A stretch of 48,647 nt of DNA from Clostridia bacterium (GCA_017558105.1 JAFYWI010000018.1:1-48647); one strand, 5' to 3'. Numbered from the stretch's first letter, positions 16,027 to 23,502 are shown. Notes: generated by a model not told the origin, from the letters alone. Numbers and translations are program-made.

Positions 16027-16383
16027 TTATTCTTCCTCGGCAATTTCTTTTGCTAAACGAATAATATCTGAACCATATTTTTCTTTGCCCTTTTTAAGCA
16101 ATTTGATATAAATAGGGTAGTTTACACCACAACCAACAAGTCCAATAATTCCAATAATTACCCCAAAGATTGTTGACAATAACGTTCCACCGCCAATTGC
16201 TCCTAAACATAAACTCATACCTGTTCCAAAAATAAGGGCAAAAATAATTCCAAAGGTAAAAGTAAATATTTCGGCTGGTCTTTTTGCCTTTTGGTCTAAT
16301 TTTTTAAGTGCGATAACCTTTGACGTTTTTTTAGGTGCGTACTCGTTTGCAATTTGTTCTGCATAAATTTTGTCTGTGTTCAT
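16027..16383 (-). CDS. Small membrane protein with two predicted helices
   Basis: 118 residues. A hydrophilic N-terminus (about 1-36) is followed by two glycine-rich hydrophobic segments (about 40-65 and 68-93) and an amphipathic charged tail ending in Glu. AAGGAG precedes ATG16383. The following TetR gene is translationally coupled, which suggests that the regulator controls this protein, perhaps a stress- or efflux-related membrane factor (inference). I do not recognise the family. Confidence 0.75.
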   Translation of the reverse strand: MNTDKIYAEQIANEYAPKKTSKVIALKKLDQKAKRPAEIFTFTFGIIFALIFGTGMSLCLGAIGGGTLLSTIFGVIIGIIGLVGCGVNYPIYIKLLKKGKEKYGSDIIRLAKEIAEEE

Positions 16384-16399
16384 TTTTCTATCTCCTTTT

Positions 16400-16439
16400 A
16401 ATTTTGATACTTTTATTATAACAACCGTTTTTCAAAATT
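16400..16439 (-). promoter_or_regulatory. Promoter and candidate operator of the TetR operon
   Basis: On the minus strand a perfect TATAAT (16420-16415) lies between the arms of an 8-bp inverted repeat, AATTTTGA (16400-16407) and TCAAAATT (16432-16439). No good -35 hexamer is seen at standard spacing. A TetR dimer bound there would block transcription (inference). Confidence 0.45.
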
Positions 16440-16506
16440 CACACAACACTAAAAGTAGAAAGTGTTGTTTTAAGAAGATAATTTTATTATACCATATTTT
16501 AACAAA

Positions 16507-16536
16507 AAACACTCTATCATTTAAGATAAAGTGTTT
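16507..16536 (-). terminator. Terminator of the 16544-17605 gene
   Basis: Interrupted stem: AAACACT and TATC (16507-16518) pair with GATA and AGTGTTT (16525-16536), with one mismatch. On the minus strand it is followed by a T-rich tract. Confidence 0.65.
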
Positions 16537-16543
16537 AATTTTA

Positions 16544-17605
16544 TTACTCGTTAATTTTAACGCACTCGCCGGTGACGGCGTCTTGGAACATCATAAAATA
16601 GCCGTCGCCTTTCATATCGAAAACAGAAAGTGGAATAAAAGAACAAAAACCATCTAACTCTTTCGGTGGGGTAGGGCTATATTTACTTGGCACGCCGTAG
16701 CAAATATATTTTTCTTTTTTATTTTCTTTAACAACCCCAACAACGTAATATTTATTTTCTTTATAATATATTTTTGCCCACCTACTATTTGGAACACATC
16801 TTTCTAAATCTTCTTCTTTTGGGAATTTAACAAAAATTTCTTCTAACTCTTTTTTGGCTTGGTTAAAGTAGGGGTTTTGTTCCGTGTAGTTTTGGCTATC
16901 GCAAGAGTTTTCTTCATTTGCAAAAATTTCAAAGTTAAATTGTTCTTTTTTCTCTGCTTCTTGGCGTTCGATATTGTTATTAACAAATTCAGTTCGTAAA
17001 TATTCATTATCTAATTCCTCAAAAATTTTTAGTTTTTCTTCAAAAGATTGTTCAAAATAATTTTCCGTTGCAACGGCTTCGTCGTTATAAGTTTGCTCTA
17101 ATGAAGTAGGCTCTTTTTCCACCACGGTGTTATTAACCTTTTCTTGTGGCAAGCAAGGTTGTTCTATAACTTTTTCCGTAACTTTTTCTACTTTTTCGTT
17201 TTTCTTTTTTTCTAAAATACACCTTTCTACAACTAACTTTTTAAAATCTTGCACGGCTTTTGCTTTTTCTCCGTCGGTGCAATATAAAATTAAGGTAGGA
17301 ATATCGTTTTTAACGTAAACTATTCCAACGGAAACACCTTTAACTAAAAGTGGCAAATCTTCTAGGGTAAGGGTAAAGGTAGAAAGTTTAATGCCAACGT
17401 TATGCATAGTTAAATTATTGTTGCTATCTAAAATAAAAACAAAATATTCGCCACTTTCTAACGAACATAAATTTATTGTTGAAAAGTTAAAAGAAGTTAT
17501 AAAACTATCCGTTTCAATTCTGCAAATAGCACTTGCCGTTTTGCCGTTTAACGAAAAACCTTCGTTAACCTGTTTTAATATTAAAACCTTTTTAAAATAA
17601 TTCAT
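16544..17605 (-). CDS. Conserved-looking protein of unknown function
   Basis: About 353 residues from ATG17605, chosen because GGTGAAAG sits just upstream; a longer frame to 17686 adds a hydrophobic stretch encoded by AT-rich promoter-like DNA. Three parts are visible: an N-terminal all-beta-like domain (about 1-130), a Glu/Lys/Asn-rich low-complexity linker (about 130-260), and a compact C-terminal domain (about 260-353) with SRWAKIYYKENKYYVVGVV, YICYGVPSKYSPTPP and a final GYFMMFQDAVTGECV. The C-terminal domain looks like a small conserved module, possibly a peptide- or ligand-binding unit, but I cannot name it. It is monocistronic, with TATA-like boxes upstream. Confidence 0.75.
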   Translation of the reverse strand: MNYFKKVLILKQVNEGFSLNGKTASAICRIETDSFITSFNFSTINLCSLESGEYFVFILDSNNNLTMHNVGIKLSTFTLTLEDLPLLVKGVSVGIVYVKNDIPTLILYCTDGEKAKAVQDFKKLVVERCILEKKKNEKVEKVTEKVIEQPCLPQEKVNNTVVEKEPTSLEQTYNDEAVATENYFEQSFEEKLKIFEELDNEYLRTEFVNNNIERQEAEKKEQFNFEIFANEENSCDSQNYTEQNPYFNQAKKELEEIFVKFPKEEDLERCVPNSRWAKIYYKENKYYVVGVVKENKKEKYICYGVPSKYSPTPPKELDGFCSFIPLSVFDMKGDGYFMMFQDAVTGECVKINE

Positions 17606-17754
17606 ACTTTCACCAAAAATATTTATACTATATATACTATATATGCAAGGCAGTTGAAAATAATATAATATTATGTAAAACAACACAGAATTTTGTATAA
17701 AAAAAATTTTTTATAATTTTATTATAACTTTTTTTCAAAAAAGGTTTTTTTTAT

Positions 17755-17783
17755 TTTACAATTGACTTTTAATTTGGTATACT
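17755..17783 (+). promoter_or_regulatory. Sigma-A promoter of the PEPCK gene
   Basis: TTTACA (17755-17760), a 17-bp spacer and TATACT (17778-17783). The predicted +1 near 17790 gives a leader of about 150 nt. The rest of the 336-bp gap from 17606 is AT-rich and holds the TATA-like boxes of the minus-strand orphan gene. Confidence 0.65.
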
Positions 17784-17814
17784 ACACAATAAGGGAGTAA
17801 AAGGTTTTTTGAAG

Positions 17815-17859
17815 ATGAGTCGTTTATTTTCTTCTTCGTGTTTGCCAAATTTAACGTAA
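17815..17859 (+). CDS. Putative 14-residue leader peptide overlapping a hairpin
   Basis: ATG17815 opens a 14-codon frame (MSRLFSSSCLPNLT) in the PEPCK leader. A GGGAG and an AAAAGG lie upstream; a TTG at 17809 in the same frame would be better spaced from AAAAGG. The stop TAA (17857-17859) falls in a stem-loop: TTGCCAAATTTA (17842-17853) pairs with 17857-17869 with one bulged A. No T-run follows, so this is not a plain terminator. Translation of the peptide would melt the hairpin, which could modulate expression (inference). Confidence 0.35.
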   Translation: MSRLFSSSCLPNLT

Positions 17860-17941
17860 ATTTAGGCAAGGCAGTAAAGAAAATTTACGAAAAATAAAAA
17901 ACCAACGTTATAAAAAGAAGACAAAGTAAGGAGATAAAAAA

Positions 17942-19720
17942 ATGACAACAAACAAAAAAGTATTAGACTTTATTCGTGAAACACAAGAACTTTGCCAACC
18001 AGATAATATCGTTTGGGTAGACGGTAGCGAAGAACAATTAGAAGCGTTTCGTAAGCAAGCAGTAGAAGAAAACATTCTTATCAAATTAAACCAAGAAAAG
18101 CTTCCTGGTTGTTACCTACACAGAACAACTATTAACGACGTTGCTAGGGTAGAAGGCAGAACGTTTATTTGTTCAAAGAAAAAAGAAGACTCTGCTCCAA
18201 TTAATAACTGGATGGAAACAAGCGAAGCATTAGATATGCTAAACGGCTTATTCAAAGGCGTTATGAAAGGCAGAACTATGTACGTTATTCCATATTCTAT
18301 GGGTGCAGTAGGTAGCAAGTTCTCTAAAATTGGTATTGAACTTACAGACTCTATTTACGTTGTACTAAACATGGCTATTATGACCAGAGTTGGTAAAAAC
18401 GTTTTAGATGCTTTAGGAGATGGCGATTTCATTAAAGGCTTACACTCTTATGCAGAACTTTCTGAAGAAAAGAGATATATCTGCCACTTCCCAGAAGAAA
18501 ACTTAATTATGTCTATTAACAGTAACTACGGTGGTAACGTATTACTTGGTAAAAAATGCTTTGCATTAAGAATTGCATCTTTTTTAGGTAAAAACGAAGG
18601 TTGGATGGCAGAACATATGCTTATTTTAGGTATTGAAAATCCTAAGGGCGAAGTTAAATACGTTGCTGCAGCATTCCCATCTGCTTGTGGTAAAACAAAC
18701 TTAGCAATGTTAATTCCACCACAAATCTATAAAGAAAAAGGTTATAAATGTTGGTGCGTAGGCGACGATATCGCTTGGATTAGAGTAGGCGAAGACGGAA
18801 GACTTTGGGCAGTAAACCCAGAAAACGGCTTCTTCGGTGTTGCTCCTGGTACAAACATGAAATCTAACCCTAACGCATTACTTTCTACAATGAAAAACAC
18901 AATCTTCACCAACGTTGTTGAAGATTTAGATAACGGCACTGTTTGGTGGGAAGGTTTAGATAACAACCCTCCAAAGAACGCTATTAACTGGAAAGGCGAA
19001 AAATGGGATTACACCAAGTACGATAAAAAAGATAAATCTACTTGTGGCGCTCACCCTAACAGCCGTTTCACAGCACCAACTGTAAACTGCCCTTGCTTAT
19101 CTAGCGAATTCGAAGCACCTAACGGTGTTCCACTTTCTGCTATTATCTTTGGTGGTAGAAGAGCAAAAACTGCTCCACTTGTATACGAATCAAAAGATTG
19201 GAACAACGGTGTATTCGTAGGTTCTATTATGGCAAGTGAAACAACTGCTGCTGCAACAGGCGCTGTTGGTGTAGTTCGCCGTGACCCTATGGCTATGAGA
19301 CCATTTATCGGCTACAATATGGGCGACTATTTCAACCACTGGATTGAAATGGGTAAAAAGGTTAAAAACCAACCAAAAATCTTCAACGTTAACTGGTTTA
19401 GAACAGACGACGAAGGTAACTTCATGTGGCCTGGCTTTGGCGACAACCTACGCGTATTAGACTGGATTTTAGATAGATGCGAAGGCAAAGTAGACGCTAA
19501 AGAAACTGCTATTGGTTACGTTCCTAACGTAGAAGATATTAATATCGCCGGTTTAGAAGACGTTTCTAAAGAAACTATTGAAGAATTACTTTCTATCGAT
19601 AAAGAAAGCTGGTTAGAAGAAGTTAAAGGCATTAAAGAATTCTACGACAGCATTGGCGAAAGAGTTCCTGCTGAACTTTACAACCAACTACAAGCATTAA
19701 AAGAAAAATTAGAAAAGTAA
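17942..19720 (+). CDS. pckG: Phosphoenolpyruvate carboxykinase (GTP)
   Basis: 592-residue cytosolic enzyme interconverting oxaloacetate and PEP with GTP/GDP, used in gluconeogenesis or, in many anaerobes, for CO2 fixation toward oxaloacetate. GTP-type signatures are visible: the P-loop FPSACGKTNLAML (245-257), the metal/substrate block CVGDDIAWIRVGEDGRL, WEGLDNNPP, and the FGGRRAKTAPLVYE specificity region. ATG17942 is preceded by AAGGAGAT. The 150-nt leader contains a possible uORF and hairpin. The terminator after it is the first copy of a 40-bp repeat. Confidence 0.97.
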   Translation: MTTNKKVLDFIRETQELCQPDNIVWVDGSEEQLEAFRKQAVEENILIKLNQEKLPGCYLHRTTINDVARVEGRTFICSKKKEDSAPINNWMETSEALDMLNGLFKGVMKGRTMYVIPYSMGAVGSKFSKIGIELTDSIYVVLNMAIMTRVGKNVLDALGDGDFIKGLHSYAELSEEKRYICHFPEENLIMSINSNYGGNVLLGKKCFALRIASFLGKNEGWMAEHMLILGIENPKGEVKYVAAAFPSACGKTNLAMLIPPQIYKEKGYKCWCVGDDIAWIRVGEDGRLWAVNPENGFFGVAPGTNMKSNPNALLSTMKNTIFTNVVEDLDNGTVWWEGLDNNPPKNAINWKGEKWDYTKYDKKDKSTCGAHPNSRFTAPTVNCPCLSSEFEAPNGVPLSAIIFGGRRAKTAPLVYESKDWNNGVFVGSIMASETTAAATGAVGVVRRDPMAMRPFIGYNMGDYFNHWIEMGKKVKNQPKIFNVNWFRTDDEGNFMWPGFGDNLRVLDWILDRCEGKVDAKETAIGYVPNVEDINIAGLEDVSKETIEELLSIDKESWLEEVKGIKEFYDSIGERVPAELYNQLQALKEKLEK

Positions 19721-19734
19721 TTTAATGTAAAATA

Positions 19735-19774
19735 TAAGAAAAAGGCTAACGGAACTCCGTTAGCCTTTAATATT
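19735..19774. terminator. Terminator of pckG, copy 1 of a perfect 40-bp direct repeat
   Basis: AAAGGCTAACGGA (19741-19753) pairs with TCCGTTAGCCTTT (19756-19768). The whole stretch 19735-19774 is repeated base for base at 20136-20175, on the far side of the XRE gene. Confidence 0.88.
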
Positions 19775-19785
19775 TTCTATAAAAC

Positions 19786-19844
19786 AAAAAAAGGCTAAAA
19801 GCCCTTATTCCTTTTTACCTTTGTTTCGCGACAACGGAGATTGT
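19786..19844 (-). ncRNA. Putative ~59-nt small RNA divergent from the XRE gene
   Basis: A strong minus-strand promoter (19879-19851) predicts +1 at A19844. The RNA would begin ACAAUCUCCGUUGU, a small hairpin exposing UCUCC, and end at a terminator-like hairpin (AAGGGC 19806-19801, loop, AGCCTT 19796-19791) followed by a T-run on the minus strand. No ATG-started frame lies in it. AUCUCC is the exact complement of GGAGAU, the Shine-Dalgarno core of pckG and several other genes here, so a trans-acting riboregulator is plausible. This is inference; no RNA data are available. Confidence 0.5.
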
Positions 19845-19850
19845 AGTTTT

Positions 19851-19879
19851 ATTATACTGCACAAAATTGTGCAAGTCAA
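19851..19879 (-). promoter_or_regulatory. Near-consensus sigma-A promoter of the putative small RNA
   Basis: On the minus strand TTGACT (19879-19874), a 17-bp spacer and perfect TATAAT (19856-19851). The spacer contains XRE operator 1. No protein-coding frame lies downstream before the hairpin, so the promoter appears to serve an RNA. Confidence 0.65.
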
Positions 19880-19900
19880 GTAATTTGCACAAAAATGTAC
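19858..19900. promoter_or_regulatory. Two matching operators of the XRE regulator
   Basis: TGCACAAAATTGTGC (19858-19872) and TGCACAAAAATGTAC (19886-19900) share 13 of 15 positions and are palindromic or nearly so, with centres 28 bp apart. The first fills the spacer of the small-RNA promoter. The second sits directly against the XRE -10 box (19901-19906). One repressor could control both directions. Confidence 0.6.
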
Positions 19901-19912
19901 TATAATAAAAAT

Positions 19913-20131
19913 ATGGAAGAAAAATTAACGCTAAATTATGGCGAAGCACTTAAAGAGCAAAGAGAAAAATTGGGTTTAAGCCAATCTGCTGTGGCAAAAA
20001 GAATAAATACTTCTCATCAAAACATAAGCAGGTGGGAAAGTGGTAAAATTTTACCAAATATAGATTTTTGCGTTAAACTTGCAGATTTTTATGGCATCTC
20101 TTTAGATGAATTAATTGGTAGAGATAAATAA
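19913..20131 (+). CDS. XRE (Cro/C1-type) transcriptional regulator
   Basis: 72-residue protein that is almost entirely a Cro/C1-type helix-turn-helix domain: LGLSQSAVAKRINTSHQNIS, then RWESGKILPNIDF and ADFYGISLDELIG. It has no sensor domain, so it probably acts as a dimeric repressor. A longer frame to ATG19895 would overlap operator 2 and the -10 box; the perfect TATAAT (19901-19906) predicts +1 at 19913, exactly the A of the internal ATG, so the gene is probably leaderless. No good -35 is seen. It is bracketed by two identical 40-bp terminators and is divergent from a putative small RNA. Confidence 0.9.
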   Translation: MEEKLTLNYGEALKEQREKLGLSQSAVAKRINTSHQNISRWESGKILPNIDFCVKLADFYGISLDELIGRDK

Positions 20132-20135
20132 GTTT

Positions 20136-20175
20136 TAAGAAAAAGGCTAACGGAACTCCGTTAGCCTTTAATATT
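20136..20175. terminator. Terminator between XRE and the TtcA-like gene, copy 2 of the 40-bp repeat
   Basis: Identical to 19735-19774 at an offset of 401 bp. It is a 13-bp stem with T-rich ends, usable by the plus-strand XRE gene and the convergent minus-strand TtcA-like gene. Confidence 0.88.
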
Positions 20176-20188
20176 ATTAAATTTATTC

Positions 20189-20935
20189 TTATAAAATTTT
20201 ATCTATTTCTTCGTTGAATTTGTTAAATAGGTTATATCTTTCGCTATGCAAAAGGGCTGTGAACATAATTTCGCGCACGTTAGGAATATCTTTAGAAATT
20301 TGTTCTACTAAATTTTTAACGTATTCTCTTTTAGTGTTGCCGTTTGCAGGGCAACAACTTTTTGTAATCGGCAAGATTTTTGCATAACTTTTAATATTTG
20401 CTTCTCTAATAAAAATTAGGGGGCGAATCATAGTGATATCCGTTTTGCTTAAATAACTTTTTGGCGCAAAGGTAGAAAGCCTACCTTCGTAGAAAAAAGA
20501 AAGTAGCATTGTATCTACCATATCGTCGCTATGGTGGCCTAGGGCAACCTTATTACAGCCCAACTTACTTGCTAAGTCGTACAAAGCGCCTTTACGCATT
20601 TTAGAACACAAAGAGCATGGGTTTTTTTCTTTTCTTTCTTCAAAAACTATTTGACCAATATCTGTTTTTTCTACGTAGTATTCTACGCCGTATTCTTCGC
20701 ACATTTTTCTTATTAAAGAAAAGTCGGTAGGTTTGCCATCAAACTGTAAATCAATAGAAATAGCAACAAGTTCAAATTTTTCTGGCGCAAACTTTTTATA
20801 TTCGCAAAAAAGTTTTAGTAGGGTAACACTATCTTTTCCACCAGAAACGCCAACGGCAACCTTATCGCCATCTTTTAACATTTTAAATTGTGTTAGCGCT
20901 TTTCTAAAAGGGGAAAGCATTCTTTGCGTTGTCAT
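20189..20935 (-). CDS. TtcA/TtuA-like tRNA thiolation ATPase
   Basis: 248-residue PP-loop ATPase of the TtcA group, which thiolates a tRNA base (cytidine 32 for TtcA). The ATP-binding PP-loop GVSGGKDSVTLL is at about 29-40. The paired cysteines CSLC (about 107-110), in the block PCSLCSKMRKGAL, bind an Fe-S cluster in the family, and ALGHHSDDMVDTMLL completes the fold. ATG20935 has AAGGTAG in front. It is divergent from the membrane exporter gene and ends at the repeated terminator. The exact tRNA position modified cannot be decided. Confidence 0.85.
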   Translation of the reverse strand: MTTQRMLSPFRKALTQFKMLKDGDKVAVGVSGGKDSVTLLKLFCEYKKFAPEKFELVAISIDLQFDGKPTDFSLIRKMCEEYGVEYYVEKTDIGQIVFEERKEKNPCSLCSKMRKGALYDLASKLGCNKVALGHHSDDMVDTMLLSFFYEGRLSTFAPKSYLSKTDITMIRPLIFIREANIKSYAKILPITKSCCPANGNTKREYVKNLVEQISKDIPNVREIMFTALLHSERYNLFNKFNEEIDKIL

Positions 20936-20963
20936 ATTTTTCTACCTTATTTGAATTTTTTTA

Positions 20964-20992
20964 TTGCATTTTTAGTATAATTATATTATACT
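20964..20992 (+). promoter_or_regulatory. Candidate promoter of the membrane exporter-patatin operon
   Basis: TTGCAT (20964-20969), a 17-bp spacer and TATACT (20987-20992) in the divergent region. Several overlapping TATA-like boxes on both strands make the assignment uncertain. Confidence 0.45.
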
Positions 20993-21027
20993 TATATTTA
21001 ATAAAAAAGCAACAGAAAGGGCGTTTT

Positions 21028-21660
21028 ATGGTAAATTTTATTAGCCAACTTATAAATAATAATTTTTGGGCTACCTTTATTATGAGTTTAGTTCCTTTAA
21101 TAGAACTTAAAGGGGCTATTGTTTTTGCTAGGGGTGTTGGCTTTGGGTTTTTTACTGCGTTAGGGCTTTCTTTTTTAGGTTCTACAATAGTGTTTATTCC
21201 TATTTACTGGCTACTTAAACCAGTGCTAAACTTACTTAAAAAAATTAAGTTTGTAAACTCTTTTGCTAATAAAATTGAACTTTATTTTGAAAGTAAAGCA
21301 CAACAAACTTTACAAGAACAACAAAATAAGGCTAAAAACAAAAGCGCTACATTTATTAAGCAATTAGGCGTGTTTGTTTTCGTGGCTATTCCACTCCCTA
21401 TGACGGGGGTTTGGACTGGTACTGCCATTGCAGTATTTTTAGGCTTAAAGTTTAAAGAAGTTATTTTACCAGTTGCGCTTGGCAACCTTGTTGCAGGGTT
21501 AATTATATCTCTTTTAGCAGAACTATGCCTTGCTTTTTGGAGCTTTGCCGTTTTAGATTATATTTTATACGGCTTATTTGCTCTTGCCATTATTTTGCTT
21601 GTAATTACAATAGTTAAAATATCGTTAAAAAAGCCAACGGAAACGGAGAATAAAGAATAA
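21028..21660 (+). CDS. Small multi-drug export (COG2426) family membrane protein
   Basis: About 210 residues with four to five hydrophobic segments, matching the small multidrug-export/COG2426 family of integral membrane proteins of poorly known function (typical blocks PLIELKGAIVFARGVG and IPLPMTGVWTGTAIAVFLGL). A hydrophilic Lys/Gln-rich loop lies at about 85-112. A longer frame begins at 20929 across the promoter, but AAAGGG before ATG21028 and the family N-terminus favour the shorter protein. The patatin gene starts two bases after its stop. Confidence 0.85.
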   Translation: MVNFISQLINNNFWATFIMSLVPLIELKGAIVFARGVGFGFFTALGLSFLGSTIVFIPIYWLLKPVLNLLKKIKFVNSFANKIELYFESKAQQTLQEQQNKAKNKSATFIKQLGVFVFVAIPLPMTGVWTGTAIAVFLGLKFKEVILPVALGNLVAGLIISLLAELCLAFWSFAVLDYILYGLFALAIILLVITIVKISLKKPTETENKE

Positions 21661-21661
21661 T

Positions 21662-22480
21662 ATGTGGAAATTTTTTAGTTGGTTATTCAAAAAGAAACCT
21701 AAAAAAATTAAACTTGGCATAGCCTTAGGCTCTGGTGGAGCAAAAGGCTTTAGTCATTTAGGTGCGTTAAAGGCATTTGAAGAAAACGGCGTGGAATTCG
21801 ATATTGTTGCCGGCACAAGCATAGGTAGTTTGGTTGGTGCGCTATATTGTAGTGGCTATTCTGCAACCGATATTTATAAATTAATAGAAAACGTAGACGT
21901 TGGCGAGATTAAAAATCTTTTAATGGTTAATATGGATACCCTTGGGCTTAAAAGGGTTATAGAAAGAAACTTAAAAGTACAAAACATAGAAGAATTAAAA
22001 AAGCCTTTTATGGTTGTTACAACCAACTTAGAAACGGCAGAAGAAAAGGTGTTTAGCAAGGGTAATATTGCAAGTGCCGTGTGTGCTTCTTGTAGTTATC
22101 CACCATTTTTTAAGCCTGTTGAAATAGACGGCGAAAGGTTTATAGACGGGGCTTTTTGCAATTCCGTTCCGGCAGATTTAGTTAAAGAAATGGGTGCAGA
22201 TTTTATTGTTGGCATAGACCTTGCTAACCATAACGCTCAACCTGGGCTTTTACAAAGAATTTTCCCTACCTTTCAAGGCAAGGTGAAAGAGCCTTGGCAA
22301 AAGGGCTATGAGTTTAGCGATATTATGCTTCATATGGATTTAAAAGATTATAAATCAATATCTTTTGACAAACGCGCCGAAATGTTCGACATAGGCTATA
22401 AAACGGCTATGGAAAATATGCCAAAAATTTTAGACGGAATAGAAAACGCTAAAAAAACTAGGTTAAAAGGGAAGAAATAA
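21662..22480 (+). CDS. Patatin-like phospholipase (RssA/NTE type)
   Basis: 272-residue cytoplasmic or peripheral hydrolase. The oxyanion-hole glycine loop LGSGGAKGFSHLGAL, the nucleophile elbow GTSIGS (about 56-61) and the catalytic DGA (FIDGAFCNSVPADL) are all present, so the Ser-Asp dyad is intact. Family members hydrolyse (lyso)phospholipids; the natural substrate here is unknown. The N-terminus is basic and aromatic. It follows the exporter gene by one base and precedes the broken metallo-hydrolase gene. Confidence 0.9.
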   Translation: MWKFFSWLFKKKPKKIKLGIALGSGGAKGFSHLGALKAFEENGVEFDIVAGTSIGSLVGALYCSGYSATDIYKLIENVDVGEIKNLLMVNMDTLGLKRVIERNLKVQNIEELKKPFMVVTTNLETAEEKVFSKGNIASAVCASCSYPPFFKPVEIDGERFIDGAFCNSVPADLVKEMGADFIVGIDLANHNAQPGLLQRIFPTFQGKVKEPWQKGYEFSDIMLHMDLKDYKSISFDKRAEMFDIGYKTAMENMPKILDGIENAKKTRLKGKK

Positions 22481-22482
22481 CT

Positions 22483-23462
22483 ATTTTATTACTAAAGAAA
22501 AATATATTTAGAACGTTAGCCCTTTTATTATGTTGTTTTATAACGTTTAACTTAGGCTGTTCTAATATTAAAGATAAAAACTACGTAACCGTTAACCACG
22601 GTGAATTTTCTGTAAACTATCTCTCGGTTGGCAACGGAGATAGTATTTTATTAACCTACCAGACGATAAAACGGTTATAATAGACGTTGGCGTTAAAAAA
22701 GAAGTTTACGCTAATTATATTAAGCAAGCCGTATTAAGTAGTAAAAATAAACGCATAGATTATTTAATTATTACTCACCCAGACTTAGACCATATTGGTA
22801 ATTTAGACTTTTTGTTAAACAACGTAGAAATTGTTAACGCCTTTTTGCCTTTCGTTAAAGAAAATCCACTTTATACCGATTACGCTAAAATAGTACAAAA
22901 GTTGCAAGACAAAAACGTGGTTGTAGATTATGCAACAATAAACAAAAACATTGTTAGCACAGACTATACTTTTAAGTTTTTATCTCCTTTATACCCAGAT
23001 AGCAAAGAAAGTTCTTATTTGGATTTTAATATGGAAGACTTCCCAACAGAAGAAGATAAAAATAATCTTTCTTCTATAATATATTTAGAGTATGCCGGTG
23101 TTAGGTTTTTGTTTACAGGTGATGCAGGTATATTGCAAGAAAAGGTTGTTACTAAACTTTATAAAAGTAATGTTTATAACGCAGTAGGTTCAAACGAAAT
23201 AACCTTAGAAGATATAGATTTCTTAAAGGTTTCTAACCACGGTGGTAGTGGTGCTAATACAAATGAATTTTTAAGTTTAATTAAACCTAAAAACGCTATT
23301 ATTAGCACTGGCGAAAATAATTACCCAAGTACGTACGTAATGCAAAAACTAATTGACTGCAACGAAAAAGTTAATATTTTTAGAACGGACGTAGACGGCG
23401 CAACTTCAGTTTCCGTTAAACCTAACGGCTTAGTTAACGTATCTACTGCAAAAAACAAATAA
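22483..23462 (+). pseudogene. Frameshifted ComEC/Rec2-like metallo-beta-lactamase lipoprotein
   Basis: Two frames join into one about 325-residue protein. The first (22483-22680) encodes a signal peptide with a lipobox-like LGC and a conserved SVGNGDSILL. The second (from about 22656 to 23462) continues PDDKTVIIDVG, the metal site THPDLDHIG, FTGDAG and SNHGGSGANT, as in the competence-protein ComEC hydrolase domain. One base is missing near 22654-22656 (ACCTA where ACCCTA would restore the frame). No ATG, GTG or TTG is present at the expected start; an ATT at 22483 is eight bases past GGGAAG. Two defects suggest a decaying gene, although a sequencing error at the C-run is possible. A terminator follows. 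Confidence 0.75.
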
Positions 23463-23471
23463 AGTATGTAA

Positions 23472-23495
23472 AAACCCCTACCTACGTAGGGGTTT
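23472..23495. terminator. Bidirectional terminator
   Basis: AAACCCCTAC (23472-23481) pairs with GTAGGGGTTT (23486-23495) around CTAC, with T-rich sequence after it on the plus strand and a shorter T-run on the minus strand. It lies between convergent genes. Confidence 0.82.
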
Positions 23496-23502
23496 ACGTT
23501 TT

